Shown here piece by piece: positions 1 to 9,169 of a DNA stretch of 64,000 bases (position 1 is its first letter; each line of letters starts with the position of its first letter). The translations under genes and the position numbers were made by a program. The notes under the pieces are model-generated. The model had not been told where the DNA came from and ran no database searches. It was given only the letters and a program-made list of their open reading frames with translations. The DNA is taken from NCBI RefSeq assembly GCF_003053845.1, contig NZ_QAYG01000008.1, positions 124,001-188,000 on the forward strand. The letters run 5' to 3'. Source of the stretch: Breoghania corrubedonensis. GTDB taxonomy: Bacteria > Pseudomonadota > Alphaproteobacteria > Rhizobiales > Stappiaceae.

Positions 1-3000
1 AGAGCATGATGGCGGGAGCCGTGTGGCCGAGGGCGCGCAGGCGGCAGAGCAGGTCCCATCCGCTCATGCCGGGCATGAAGATGTCGAGCAGGAAGGCGTC
101 GGGTCGGATACCGGAGACCAGTTCGAGCGCCCTGGGGCCGTCATCGGCGGTCAGTACAGTGAAACCGAGCGGCTGAAGGATCTCCTGCATCAGGTCGCGG
201 TGATCGGCATTGTCATCGACCACGACAATGGTGCGGCGCGTCCCGGCATAGCCCGCGATCCGCCGATCCGCCGTCTTCGAGGGCGTGGCGATCGAGGAGA
301 GCATCAGCCGTACGCGGAACGTGCTGCCTTCTCCGCGCGCGCTCGTCAGGGAAATCTCACCGCCCAGCGTTTCCGCCAGAAGTTTGGTGATGGTCAGGCC
401 GAGGCCGAGGCCCGGCGTCAGGGACCGGCCGTCTTCTTCGCCGCGGCCGAAGGGTTCGAACACCTTGGCCTGATCGGTGGCGGCGATGCCGCGTCCGGTA
501 TCCGAGACGGTGAAGCTTGCGACCTGCGAGCGGTAGTCGACCGCCAGTGCGATCCTGCCCGTTTCCGTGAACTTGATGGCGTTGGAAAGCAGGTTGACCA
601 GGATCTGCCTGAGCCGCTTTTCATCGGTGCGCACGAAGAGGGGAAGGCTGGGGGAGCGCACATAGTCGAAGGCGAGCCTCTTGGCGGCGGCTTGCGGGCG
701 GAACATGTCGACGATCTGATCCAGAAAATCCTGAATGTTGATCTCGTTGGAATAGACCTGCAACCGTCCGGCCTCGATGCGCGAAATATCCAGCAGGCCA
801 TCGATCAGCCCGGAAAGATGTTCGGCGGAGCGCCTGATCACCTTGATGCCCGCCTCGGTGGGGGCAGGATTGCCATCGGAGCGCTCCAGCACCTGGGCAT
901 AGCCCAGAACCGCGTTGAGCGGCGTTCGCAGCTCGTGGCTGAGGCCGACGACATAGCGGCTTTTGGCGAGGTTCGCGGCCTCCGCCACTTCCTTGGCGCG
1001 TTGCAGTTCCGCGTCCGTCCGCTGATGGGCTTCGATTTCCTTCAGCAGCAGGGCGTTCTGGCGCAGCGATTCCTCTTCCGCGACGTGGCGCGTGTCGTGG
1101 GCGAGCACCAGAAACCAGGTGGCGATACCGGTGATGATCGCGAAGACGAAGAAGATCAGCGTCACCGTCTCGCCGACGAGCGTCGCCTCGCCCGGCCGTC
1201 CCGCCGTCGCCTGCTGGTAGATCACGGCCAGCAGCAGGCCGATGGCGGCGATAGCGAACGTCGAGGTCAGGGCGTAGCGCCCGAGCCGGGTCCCGAGCCG
1301 GCTCACCAGCCAGCCGGGCAGCAACCGGTCGGCCGCGGCTCCGATCTGGCGGGCGAGACGCGCATCGGGCTTGCAAAGGTCGTGGCAGCGCGCATCGAGG
1401 GAGCAGCACAGCGAGCAGATCGGCCTCTGGTAGGCCGGGCAGTAGGCCATGTCCTCCGGCTCAAACGCGTTCTCGCAGATGGAGCAGGTCAGGGAGGGGA
1501 GGGTCTGCCAGTGCGGGCGCGGTTTGCGGGCGAGGTAGTAGCGCCCGCGCGTGGCGAAGGCGATGAGGGGAACCGTGACATAGGCGACGCCCATGGCGAT
1601 GAAGGTGGAGAGAGCGGCGGCGGCCGCGCCGAAATGACCGGCATGGGCAATCAGCGCGATGGTCGTCGCGAGTGCCACGGCACCGGTGCCCACGGGGTTG
1701 ATATCGTACAGATGGGCGCGCTTGAACTCGATGCCGGGCGGCGAAAGACCAAGCGGCTTGTTGATGAAGAGATCCGATGAAATGGCGGAAAGCCAGGCCA
1801 TGGCGATGATGGAGAAGACGCCGAGCGTTTCCTCCAGCACCCGGTAGATGCCGAGCTCCATCAACAAAAGCGCGATGGAAACGTTGAAGACTAGCCAGAC
1901 CACCCGACCGGGGTGGCTGTGGGTCAGTCGGGAAAAGAAGTTCGACCAGGCGAGCGAGCCCGCATAGGCGTTCATGACGTTTATCTTGAGCTGCGAGACG
2001 ACGACGAAGCAGGCCATCAGCAGCATCACCGCTGCGGGCCAGGGCAGCATGTAGCCGAAGGCGACCGCATACATGCGCGAGGGCTCTGCGGCATGGTCGG
2101 CCGGCACGCCGGCGGAAAGCGCAAGCACGGCGAGGAACGATCCGGCCAGCATCTTCGGTGCGCCAAGGACTACCCAGCCGGCTCCCGCCAGGAAGCGGGC
2201 CAGACGGTGTCGGGTCTTGGCGACGTCCTGCGCGGGCAGGAAGCGGAGAAAGTCGACCTGTTCCCCGATCTGCGCCATCAGCGCGAGGATGACGGCGGAG
2301 GCGGCGCCGAATTTCAGCAGGTCGAGCCCGGCGAAGATACCGGTGGCCCCGGCTCCTGAAATGGGCGTGGAATGCACGCCCGCGAAATCGAGCCATTGGC
2401 CGAACGAACTCCGGTCCGCCCAGGCGATGAACAGGAACGGCGCGATGTTGAGGACGATCCAGAAGGGTTGGGTGATCAGCTGGAAGCGGCTGATCAGCGT
2501 GACGCCGTGTGTGACCAGCGGAATGACGGCGACGGCCGAGACGACGTAACCGACCCAAAGCGGCAAGCCGAGCGCATATTCGAGTGCGCTCGACATGATC
2601 GACGCCTCGATGGCGAACAGGATGAAGGTGAAACTCGCGTAGATCAGTGAGGTGACCGTCGAGCCGATATAGCCAAAACCGGCGCCGCGGCTGAGCAGAT
2701 CGATATCGACGCCGTGGCGCGTGGCGTGGCGGGCGATCGGAAGGCCGATGAACAGGATCACCAGGCTGCCGACCAGGATCGCGGCGAAGGCGTTGATCGT
2801 GCCGTAGGACAAGGTGATGGCGCCGCCGATCGCCTCCAGCGCGAGGAAGGAAATCGCGCCGATGGCGGTCTGGGAAATGCGCTGGCTGGAAAAGCGCCGA
2901 GCCGCCTTGGCGGTGAACCGCAGGGCGTAGTCCTCCAGCGTCTGGTTGGCGACCCACTGATTGTATTTGCGCCGAACCGGCATGATGCGCTGGCGTGCGG

Positions 3001-3004
3001 TCAT
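1..3004 (-). CDS. Hybrid sensor histidine kinase with N-terminal NCS1/CodB-like permease module (partial, C-terminus beyond window)
   Basis: Reading from the ATG at 3004, the frame stays open to the left edge, giving at least 1001 residues. Residues 1 to about 480 are strongly hydrophobic with roughly a dozen membrane segments and resemble NCS1 cytosine/allantoin permeases; the stretch NVMNAYAGSLAWSNFF is the NCS1-type signature. Residues about 498-530 form a cysteine cluster (CSIC, then CPAY, CSLCC, ARCHDLC; eight cysteines) that could bind zinc or an Fe-S centre. Two more membrane helices follow, then a coiled linker, the H-box SHELRTPLNAVLGYAQVL (His near residue 690), an ATPase region (GRGIAATD, GLGLGLTI) and a receiver domain (VVVDDNADHRDL; phospho-acceptor Asp in FLLDIFMPGMSG, about residue 974). 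It is divergent from urtA, so I infer a sensor of urea or nitrogen supply controlling the transporter. A partner response regulator may lie to the left of the window. Confidence 0.88.
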   Translation of the reverse strand, partial: MTARQRIMPVRRKYNQWVANQTLEDYALRFTAKAARRFSSQRISQTAIGAISFLALEAIGGAITLSYGTINAFAAILVGSLVILFIGLPIARHATRHGVDIDLLSRGAGFGYIGSTVTSLIYASFTFILFAIEASIMSSALEYALGLPLWVGYVVSAVAVIPLVTHGVTLISRFQLITQPFWIVLNIAPFLFIAWADRSSFGQWLDFAGVHSTPISGAGATGIFAGLDLLKFGAASAVILALMAQIGEQVDFLRFLPAQDVAKTRHRLARFLAGAGWVVLGAPKMLAGSFLAVLALSAGVPADHAAEPSRMYAVAFGYMLPWPAAVMLLMACFVVVSQLKINVMNAYAGSLAWSNFFSRLTHSHPGRVVWLVFNVSIALLLMELGIYRVLEETLGVFSIIAMAWLSAISSDLFINKPLGLSPPGIEFKRAHLYDINPVGTGAVALATTIALIAHAGHFGAAAAALSTFIAMGVAYVTVPLIAFATRGRYYLARKPRPHWQTLPSLTCSICENAFEPEDMAYCPAYQRPICSLCCSLDARCHDLCKPDARLARQIGAAADRLLPGWLVSRLGTRLGRYALTSTFAIAAIGLLLAVIYQQATAGRPGEATLVGETVTLIFFVFAIITGIATWFLVLAHDTRHVAEEESLRQNALLLKEIEAHQRTDAELQRAKEVAEAANLAKSRYVVGLSHELRTPLNAVLGYAQVLERSDGNPAPTEAGIKVIRRSAEHLSGLIDGLLDISRIEAGRLQVYSNEINIQDFLDQIVDMFRPQAAAKRLAFDYVRSPSLPLFVRTDEKRLRQILVNLLSNAIKFTETGRIALAVDYRSQVASFTVSDTGRGIAATDQAKVFEPFGRGEEDGRSLTPGLGLGLTITKLLAETLGGEISLTSARGEGSTFRVRLMLSSIATPSKTADRRIAGYAGTRRTIVVVDDNADHRDLMQEILQPLGFTVLTADDGPRALELVSGIRPDAFLLDIFMPGMSGWDLLCRLRALGHTAPAIML

Positions 3005-3204
3005 CCGCTCGTTTCTGCCTGATATCTGTGCAAATGACGAAAATTACGGCAATCGACTTGCCCCATCGGCTTTCTTTCCTGCGTTCACAGGCCTTTCTGC
3101 GGTTTTCGGCTTTGCTCTGCTCTTCACCGTTGCAGGGTTCGTGCCGCCGAATTAATCGCGCCGGAAGACGGCGAGGGGCGGGCTGCGCAAAACACGCAGG
3201 GCTC

Positions 3205-3220
3205 TACGTCAATCGACGTA
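3205..3220. promoter_or_regulatory. Perfect inverted repeat TACGTC-AATC-GACGTA in the kinase/urtA intergenic region
   Basis: The 334-base region 3005-3338 between the divergent kinase and urtA contains no gene. It holds a perfect 6-bp dyad with a 4-base spacer, 118 bases upstream of the urtA start. Such dyads are typical of dimeric regulators. A TACGT-centred dyad would suit a LuxR/NarL-type response regulator, which is an inference. I found no convincing sigma-54 promoter (TGGC-N9-TTGC) here. Confidence 0.4.
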
Positions 3221-3338
3221 TATGGCGGTGCACAATAACCGCCGACCATTGCGGGTGATGGCAGCCAGGCGTCCCGAGAGGGTGTTCCGGAGGCGGAATT
3301 CCGGAGCTGCCGCACACCGACCATGGGGGACTACCAAA

Positions 3339-4670
3339 ATGGCAACAGGCATTGCGACAGGCATGAACAGGCTCCGCCGGACCATCGGCGGTGCGGCGGT
3401 CGCCGGCATGATGGCGACATCGATCACGGCGGGCTTCACCACAGGCGCAGCGGCGCAGGAAGAAACGATCAAGGTCGGCATCCTGCATTCGCTTTCCGGC
3501 ACCATGGCGATTTCGGAGACCACTTTGAAAGACGCCATGCTGATGCTCATCGAGGAGCAGAACAAGAAGGGCGGTCTGCTCGGCAAGAAGCTGGAGCCGG
3601 TCGTTGTCGATCCCGCGTCAGACTGGCCGCTTTTCGCCGAAAAGGCGCGTGAGCTGATTTCGGTCGACAAGGTCGCGGCGGTCTTCGGCTGCTGGACATC
3701 CGTGTCGCGCAAGTCCGTGCTGCCGGTCTTCGAGGAACTGGATTCGATCCTCTTCTACCCCGTCCAGTACGAGGGTGAGGAGAGCCAGCGTAACGTGTTC
3801 TATACGGGTGCCGCGCCGAACCAGCAGGCCATTCCGGCCGTCGACTACCTGATGAACGAGGAAGGCGTGAAGCGCTGGGTTCTGGCCGGCACCGACTACG
3901 TCTATCCGCGCACGACCAACAAGATCCTCGAGGCCTACCTGAAGTCCAAGGGCGTCGCGGATGAGGACATCATGATCAACTACACGCCGTTCGGTCATTC
4001 CGACTGGCAGACGATCGTGTCCGACATCAAGACCTTCGGTTCCGCCGGCAAGAAGACCGCCGTCGTCTCCACCATCAACGGCGACGCCAACGTGCCCTTC
4101 TACAAGGAACTCGCCAACCAGGGCATCAAGGCCGAGGACATCCCGGTCGTGGCCTTCTCCGTGGGTGAGGAAGAACTCGCCGGCCTCGACACCTCGCCGC
4201 TCGTCGGCCACCTGGCCGCGTGGAACTACTTCCAGTCCGTCGACACCGATGCCAATGCCGAGTTCATCGACGCCTGGCACGCCTTCACCAAGGACGAGGA
4301 GCGCGTGACCAACGACCCGATGGAAGCTCATTACATTGGCTTCAACATGTGGGTGAAGGCGGTCGAGAAAGCCGGCACGACCGATCCCGATGCGGTCATC
4401 GACGCGATGGTCGGCGTCTCCGTGCCGAACCTGACCGGCGGCTACTCGACGATGATGCCGAACCACCACATCACCAAGCCCGTTCTGATCGGCGAGATCC
4501 AGGACGACGGCCAGTTCCAGACCGTCTACGAGACCTCCGGCCTCGTTCCCGGCGATGCCTGGTCCGACTTTCTGCCCGACTCCAAGGACCTGATCTCCGA
4601 CTGGCGTGCCCCGATGTCCTGCGGCAACTTCAATGTCGCGACCGGCAAGTGCGGCGGCAAGGGCGAATGA
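3339..4670 (+). CDS. urtA: Urea ABC transporter, periplasmic substrate-binding protein UrtA
   Basis: This 443-residue protein is the periplasmic urea-binding component of the branched-chain-amino-acid-type ABC transporter UrtABCDE. The ATG at 3339 is preceded by GGGGGA and opens a signal peptide (RLRRTIGGAAVAGMM to GAAAQ, cleavage near residue 38). The mature protein starts ETIKVGILHSLSGTMAISE, the hallmark of UrtA/AmiC-like type I periplasmic binding proteins. Other typical stretches are VFGCWTSVSRKSVLPV and NVFYTGAAPNQQ. It is the first gene of a five-gene operon whose order and spacing match known urt loci. The family also includes short-chain amide binders such as AmiC/FmdD, but the full urtABCDE context favours urea. 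Confidence 0.96.
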   Translation: MATGIATGMNRLRRTIGGAAVAGMMATSITAGFTTGAAAQEETIKVGILHSLSGTMAISETTLKDAMLMLIEEQNKKGGLLGKKLEPVVVDPASDWPLFAEKARELISVDKVAAVFGCWTSVSRKSVLPVFEELDSILFYPVQYEGEESQRNVFYTGAAPNQQAIPAVDYLMNEEGVKRWVLAGTDYVYPRTTNKILEAYLKSKGVADEDIMINYTPFGHSDWQTIVSDIKTFGSAGKKTAVVSTINGDANVPFYKELANQGIKAEDIPVVAFSVGEEELAGLDTSPLVGHLAAWNYFQSVDTDANAEFIDAWHAFTKDEERVTNDPMEAHYIGFNMWVKAVEKAGTTDPDAVIDAMVGVSVPNLTGGYSTMMPNHHITKPVLIGEIQDDGQFQTVYETSGLVPGDAWSDFLPDSKDLISDWRAPMSCGNFNVATGKCGGKGE

Positions 4671-4691
4671 TCCCCGCGTGACTTGAATCAG

Positions 4692-4730
4692 GGTACGGCG
4701 GCGCGCTTTCCTGACGTGCGCCGCCGTACC
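4692..4730 (+). terminator. Intercistronic hairpin between urtA and urtB (attenuator or mRNA-stabilising stem)
   Basis: A perfect 13-bp stem (GGTACGGCGGCGC at 4692-4704 pairing with 4718-4730) with a 13-base loop lies 22 bases after the urtA stop. No U-run follows, so full termination is unlikely. Such stems often protect the 3' end of a binding-protein message so that UrtA is made in excess over the membrane components. The rest of the 214-base gap shows no gene. Confidence 0.6.
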
Positions 4731-4884
4731 TCCGCTGAACAACGCGCCGCGGTTTGCGTCCGTGCCCGCGTCATCCTCTCATTCGGGGGAGGTGTCCCGG
4801 CGGCCGCGACGGCGCCGGGTGAAGGCTTCCGAAAGCGAGGGCGGGCCGCTGCGCCCCGCCAGTTCCAGGAAAAGCCGGGCCGAC

Positions 4885-6525
4885 ATGCTCCAGATCAGAT
4901 CTTTTGTTTTCGCATTGCTCATCGCCGTTTCCGCGCTGGCCGGTCTTTCGGCGCCGGTTCTGGCCCAGAACCAGAGCGATCTGCGCTCGCTCATCAACGA
5001 ACTCGCCAAGGGCCGCTACGACGATACCGAGCGTCAGATCGAGGCGATCGCCGCGACGGGCGAAGAGGCTGCCGTGCCGGCCCTGCAGGCGCTGGGCTCC
5101 AACGATCTGATGGCGCGCAAGTCGGACGGCGCCGTCTTCATCGTGAAGAAGAAGAGCGGCGGCTATCAGCTCATCGATCCGCTCACCGGCGATGTCGCGG
5201 GCGAAGCCGGTCGGCGCGACATGGAGCGCATCAAGATCAACAACCGCCTGAGGCGCGCCATCCAGTCCGCGCTCGGTGAACTGACGCTGATGTCGAAGAA
5301 CCCCGATCGGCGCCGGCAGGCGGCCGAACAGGTCTTCAAGGCGCGCGATACCGAAGCCATCGAAACGATTGACGCGGCACTCGACGCGGAAACCGATCCG
5401 GGCATCGCGACGCTGTTGCGCGAGGCGCGTGCCGCCGCTGTCCTCAATTCCGATGCGTCCGAAGCCGACAAGATCGCGGCGGTCGGCGTGATCAAGGCGC
5501 GGGGCGACCAGGAAGCCCGTGCGATCCTCGCCGCAACGGCGGATTCCAGCGCGAATTCCGGCCAGACCGCCCTGCACGATGCCGCCACACGCGCGCAAAG
5601 CCACGTTGAGCAGATTCTCGCGGCCTGGAATGCGGCGCAGAACGTCTGGTACGGGCTGTCGCTGGGCTCGGTCCTTCTACTCGCTGCCATCGGGCTTGCC
5701 ATCACTTTCGGCGTGATGGGCGTCATCAACATGGCGCATGGCGAAATGGTGATGATCGGCGCCTACACTACCTTCATGGTGCAGGAGGTCATCCGCAATT
5801 CAGCGCCATGGCTATTCGATGCCTCGCTCGCCATCGCTCTGCCGCTGGCCTTCCTGATCGCGGGCGCCGTCGGTGTGGCGCTGGAACGTTTCGTCATCCG
5901 CTTTCTCTATGGCCGGCCGCTGGAAACGCTGCTGGCGACCTGGGGTATCTCCCTGATCCTGCAGCAGGCGGTGCGTACGATCTTCGGCGCCAACAACCGC
6001 GAGGTCGGCACGCCGTCGTGGATGTCGGGGCTGACCGAGGTCGGCGGGCTCACCATCACCTACAACCGGCTCGCCATCATCATCTTTTCGCTGGTGGTCT
6101 TCGGCGTACTCATCACGGTGCTGAAAAGCACGCGCTTCGGGCTCTACACCCGTGCCGTCACCCAGAACCGGCGCATGGCGAGTTCCATGGGCATCCGCAC
6201 ACCCTGGGTCGACGCGATGACCTTCGGTCTCGGTTCCGGCATCGCCGGCATCGCCGGTGTCGCGCTTTCCCAGATCGACAACGTCTCGCCCAATCTCGGC
6301 CAGAGCTACATCATCGACAGCTTCATGGTGGTGGTCTTCGGCGGGGTCGGCAATCTGTGGGGCACTCTGGTCGGTGCGATGACGCTCGGCGTCGTCAACA
6401 AGTTCCTTGAGCCCTATGCCGGGGCTGTGCTCGCCAAGATCCTGCTCCTCGTCTTCATCATCCTGTTTATCCAGAAGCGTCCCAGGGGCCTCTTCGCCCT
6501 CAAGGGCCGGGCGGTCGAAGCATGA
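4885..6525 (+). CDS. urtB: Urea ABC transporter permease UrtB
   Basis: This 546-residue inner-membrane permease is one of the two LivH/LivM-type subunits forming the urea channel. The ATG at 4885 is chosen because it opens a clear signal sequence (MLQIRSFVFALLIAV to PVLAQ); a longer reading from 4762 would bury it. Residues about 28-245 form a UrtB-specific extracytoplasmic alpha-helical region (SLINELAKGRYDDTERQIEAIA). Residues 250-540 are the LivH-like membrane domain, with GVINMAHGEMVMIGAYTTF, LLATWGISLILQQAVRTIFG and the loop FGLGSGIAGIAGVALSQ. The stop overlaps the urtC start by four bases (ATGA), indicating translational coupling. Confidence 0.96.
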   Translation: MLQIRSFVFALLIAVSALAGLSAPVLAQNQSDLRSLINELAKGRYDDTERQIEAIAATGEEAAVPALQALGSNDLMARKSDGAVFIVKKKSGGYQLIDPLTGDVAGEAGRRDMERIKINNRLRRAIQSALGELTLMSKNPDRRRQAAEQVFKARDTEAIETIDAALDAETDPGIATLLREARAAAVLNSDASEADKIAAVGVIKARGDQEARAILAATADSSANSGQTALHDAATRAQSHVEQILAAWNAAQNVWYGLSLGSVLLLAAIGLAITFGVMGVINMAHGEMVMIGAYTTFMVQEVIRNSAPWLFDASLAIALPLAFLIAGAVGVALERFVIRFLYGRPLETLLATWGISLILQQAVRTIFGANNREVGTPSWMSGLTEVGGLTITYNRLAIIIFSLVVFGVLITVLKSTRFGLYTRAVTQNRRMASSMGIRTPWVDAMTFGLGSGIAGIAGVALSQIDNVSPNLGQSYIIDSFMVVVFGGVGNLWGTLVGAMTLGVVNKFLEPYAGAVLAKILLLVFIILFIQKRPRGLFALKGRAVEA

Positions 6526-7709
6526 TCACGGCGTTTCTTCTGCGCGCATTCGACGGCAAGGCTCTCGTCTTCATGGGCGTCCTCGCCGCCTTCGCGATCG
6601 CCATCCCGGCGGGCAATCTCCTCTTTCCCCCCGATCACGCCTTGCATGTGCCGGTCTACGTGGTGAGCCTGCTTGGCAAGTACATGTGCTACGCGCTGCT
6701 GGCGCTCTCGGTCGATCTGGTGTGGGGCTATTGCGGCATTCTCTCGCTCGGCCACGGCGCGTTCTTTGCGCTCGGCGGTTATGCCATGGGCATGTATCTG
6801 ATGCGCCAGATCGGCACGCGCGGGGTCTATGGCAATCCCGACCTGCCGGACTTCATGGTCTTCCTCAACTGGAAGGAACTGCCCTGGTACTGGACCGGCT
6901 TCGACGTCTTTCCCTTCGCCGCGTTGATGGTGCTGGTGGTGCCGGGGCTGCTCGCCTTCGTCTTCGGCTGGTTCGCCTTCCGCTCAAGGGTCACCGGCGT
7001 CTATCTCTCCATCATCACCCAGGCGATGACCTACGCGCTGCTGCTGGCCTTCTTTCGAAACGACATGGGGTTCGGCGGTAACAACGGGCTGACCGACTTC
7101 AAGGACATTCTTGGCTATTCTGTGCAGGCGGACGGCACGCGAGCGGCCCTCTTCTTTGCCTCCGTCGCCGCCGTTGCCATCGGTTTCGTCATCGCCCGCG
7201 CGGTCACCCGCTCAAAACTCGGCAAGGTGCTGATCGCGGTGCGCGACGCGGAAAGCCGCACGCGGTTCCTCGGCTACCGGGTGGAGCACTACAAGCTTTT
7301 CGTCTGGGTGCTGTCGGCGATGATGGCGGGTGTCGCCGGCGCGCTCTACGTGCCGCAGGTCGGTATCATCAATCCCGGCGAGTTCGCGCCGGCCAACTCC
7401 ATCGAACTCGTCATCTGGGTCGCGGTCGGCGGGCGGGGCACGCTGGTTGGTGCGGTTCTGGGCGCCGTTCTCGTCAACTTCGCGAAGACCTGGTTTACCG
7501 GCGTCTTTCCCGAATTCTGGCTGTTCGCGCTGGGCGGTCTGTTCGTTGCGGTAACGCTGTTCCTGCCCAGGGGCATCGTCGGCATGATCGGCCAGCACTG
7601 GAGTGCGCTGCGCCAGCGGCGCGTATCGGCGCGCGCCGAGGCCGGGTCGGACGAAGATCCGCGCGAAGGCGAGATCGCGAACGCGATGAACCATCAGGCG
7701 GCGGAGTAG
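6522..7709 (+). CDS. urtC: Urea ABC transporter permease UrtC
   Basis: This 395-residue LivM-type permease is the second membrane subunit of the urea transporter. Its ATG overlaps the urtB stop. Typical features are ALSVDLVWGYCGILSLGHGAFFALGGYAMGMYL near the N-terminus, a run of about ten membrane helices, VTGVYLSIITQAMTYALL, the ATPase-contacting loop around AVRDAESRTRFLGYRVEHYK, and VAVGGRGTLVGAVLGAVLVN. The C-terminal tail (about 35 residues, polar) is cytoplasmic. Four bases separate it from urtD. Confidence 0.96.
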   Translation: MITAFLLRAFDGKALVFMGVLAAFAIAIPAGNLLFPPDHALHVPVYVVSLLGKYMCYALLALSVDLVWGYCGILSLGHGAFFALGGYAMGMYLMRQIGTRGVYGNPDLPDFMVFLNWKELPWYWTGFDVFPFAALMVLVVPGLLAFVFGWFAFRSRVTGVYLSIITQAMTYALLLAFFRNDMGFGGNNGLTDFKDILGYSVQADGTRAALFFASVAAVAIGFVIARAVTRSKLGKVLIAVRDAESRTRFLGYRVEHYKLFVWVLSAMMAGVAGALYVPQVGIINPGEFAPANSIELVIWVAVGGRGTLVGAVLGAVLVNFAKTWFTGVFPEFWLFALGGLFVAVTLFLPRGIVGMIGQHWSALRQRRVSARAEAGSDEDPREGEIANAMNHQAAE

Positions 7710-7713
7710 GACG

Positions 7714-8466
7714 ATGCTCGAACAGGCTTCCAATTCCGTTCTCTATCTCGACGGAGTCTCCGTCTCCTTCGACGGCTTCAAGGCGCTCAATTCCCTGTCG
7801 CTGGTCCTCAAACCGGGGGAGATGCGGGCGATCATCGGGCCGAACGGCGCGGGCAAGACGACGATGATGGACGTCATCACGGGCAAGACCCGGCCCGACG
7901 AGGGCGAGATCTACTTCGACGGCGCGGTCGATCTCACCCGGCTCGATGAGGCCGATATCGCGGAACTCGGCATCGGCCGGAAATTCCAGAAGCCGACGGT
8001 CTTCGAAAGCCAGACCGTGCTCGACAATCTGGAACTGGCGTTGAAGACCCCGCGCGGCCCCTTCGCCACGCTGTTTCATCGCTCCAGCGCGCAGGAGCGT
8101 GCGCGCATCGACACCTTGCTGGAACAGATCCGCCTGACCGGGAGGCGCGATGAGCTCGCCGCCAATCTCAGTCACGGCCAGAAGCAGTGGCTGGAGATCG
8201 GCATGCTGCTGGCCCAGGACCCGAAGCTGATGCTGGTGGATGAGCCGGCCGCCGGCATGACCGATGCCGAAACGGCGGAAACGGCGACCATGCTCAAGGA
8301 AATCAACAAGACCCGCTCAGTCGTCGTCGTGGAGCACGACATGACTTTCGTGCGCGATCTCGGCGTGAAAGTCACCGTGTTGCACGAAGGCTCTGTGCTG
8401 GCCGAAGGCGCGCTCGATCACGTCTCGGCCGATCCGCGCGTGGTCGAAGTCTATCTCGGGCGGTGA
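7714..8466 (+). CDS. urtD: Urea ABC transporter ATP-binding protein UrtD
   Basis: This 250-residue cytoplasmic ATPase is a LivG-type subunit that powers urea import. It has Walker A GPNGAGKTT (about residues 48-56), Q-loop in GRKFQKPTVFE, signature LSHGQKQWLEIGM, Walker B LMLVDEPAAGMTD and H-loop VVVEHDM. LSHGQKQWLEIGM is characteristic of UrtD rather than of LivG (LSYGQQRRLEIARAL). It lies four bases after urtC and 13 bases before urtE. Confidence 0.96.
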   Translation: MLEQASNSVLYLDGVSVSFDGFKALNSLSLVLKPGEMRAIIGPNGAGKTTMMDVITGKTRPDEGEIYFDGAVDLTRLDEADIAELGIGRKFQKPTVFESQTVLDNLELALKTPRGPFATLFHRSSAQERARIDTLLEQIRLTGRRDELAANLSHGQKQWLEIGMLLAQDPKLMLVDEPAAGMTDAETAETATMLKEINKTRSVVVVEHDMTFVRDLGVKVTVLHEGSVLAEGALDHVSADPRVVEVYLGR

Positions 8467-8479
8467 AGGAGTACGCAAC

Positions 8480-9169
8480 GTGCTGAGTGTCGAAAACATC
8501 GATCTCCACTATGGTGCCGCCCAGGCGCTCAAAGGCGTTTCGCTGACAGCGAAGGCCGGCAAGGTGACGTGCCTGATGGGGCGAAACGGGGTCGGCAAGA
8601 CCTCCACGCTGCGCGCCATCGTCGGCCAGCATCCCGTCTCCGGCGGCACAATCACGCTCGAAGGCGAGGCGATCACCTCCATGGCGCCGTACCAGCGGGC
8701 TCGAAAGGGGATCGCCATCGTGCCCCAGGGGCGCGAGATCTTTCCACTCCTGAGCGTGAAGGAGAACCTGGAGACCGGCTTTGCCGCGACCAGCGAGAGG
8801 ACCATCCCGGAGAGCGTCTTCGAATTGTTTCCGGTGCTCAAGGACATGCTGAGGCGGCGCGGCGGGGATCTGTCCGGCGGCCAGCAGCAGCAGCTCGCCA
8901 TCGGCCGGGCGCTGGTGACGCGGCCGAAGCTCCTCGTGCTCGACGAGCCGACCGAGGGTATCCAGCCCTCGATCATCAAGGATATCGGCCGGGCCATCGA
9001 ATGGCTGCGCGATCAGGGGACAATGGCGATCGTGCTGGTGGAGCAGTATTTCGAATTCGCCCGCGATCTCGCCGATACATTCGCCGTGATGGATCGCGGC
9101 GAGGTGGTGATGCAGGGAACGCGCGAAAGCATGGTCGAAAGCGAAATGCGGGCACATTTGACGGTTTGA
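8480..9169 (+). CDS. urtE: Urea ABC transporter ATP-binding protein UrtE
   Basis: This 229-residue LivF-type ATPase is the second nucleotide-binding subunit of the urea transporter. The start is GTG at 8480, with AAGGAG ten bases upstream. Motifs are Walker A MGRNGVGKTS, Q-loop VPQGREIFPLLSV, signature LSGGQQQQLAIGRAL, Walker B LLVLDEPTEGIQPSII and the switch His replaced by Gln in VLVEQYFEFA, as is usual for LivF-like subunits. It is the last gene of the operon. Urease or its accessory genes are not in this window, so urea use must be completed elsewhere. Confidence 0.96.
   Translation: MLSVENIDLHYGAAQALKGVSLTAKAGKVTCLMGRNGVGKTSTLRAIVGQHPVSGGTITLEGEAITSMAPYQRARKGIAIVPQGREIFPLLSVKENLETGFAATSERTIPESVFELFPVLKDMLRRRGGDLSGGQQQQLAIGRALVTRPKLLVLDEPTEGIQPSIIKDIGRAIEWLRDQGTMAIVLVEQYFEFARDLADTFAVMDRGEVVMQGTRESMVESEMRAHLTV

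Noticed and set aside
23-1780. Long open frame on the plus strand opposite the permease-kinase
   Set aside because: It is antisense to a clear kinase and receiver domain, and its product is Gly/Arg/Asp-rich with no family motif, a usual by-product of high-GC codon use.
3005-3338. Sigma-54 promoter upstream of urtA
   Set aside because: No TGGC-N9-TTGC pattern with correct spacing was found on either strand.
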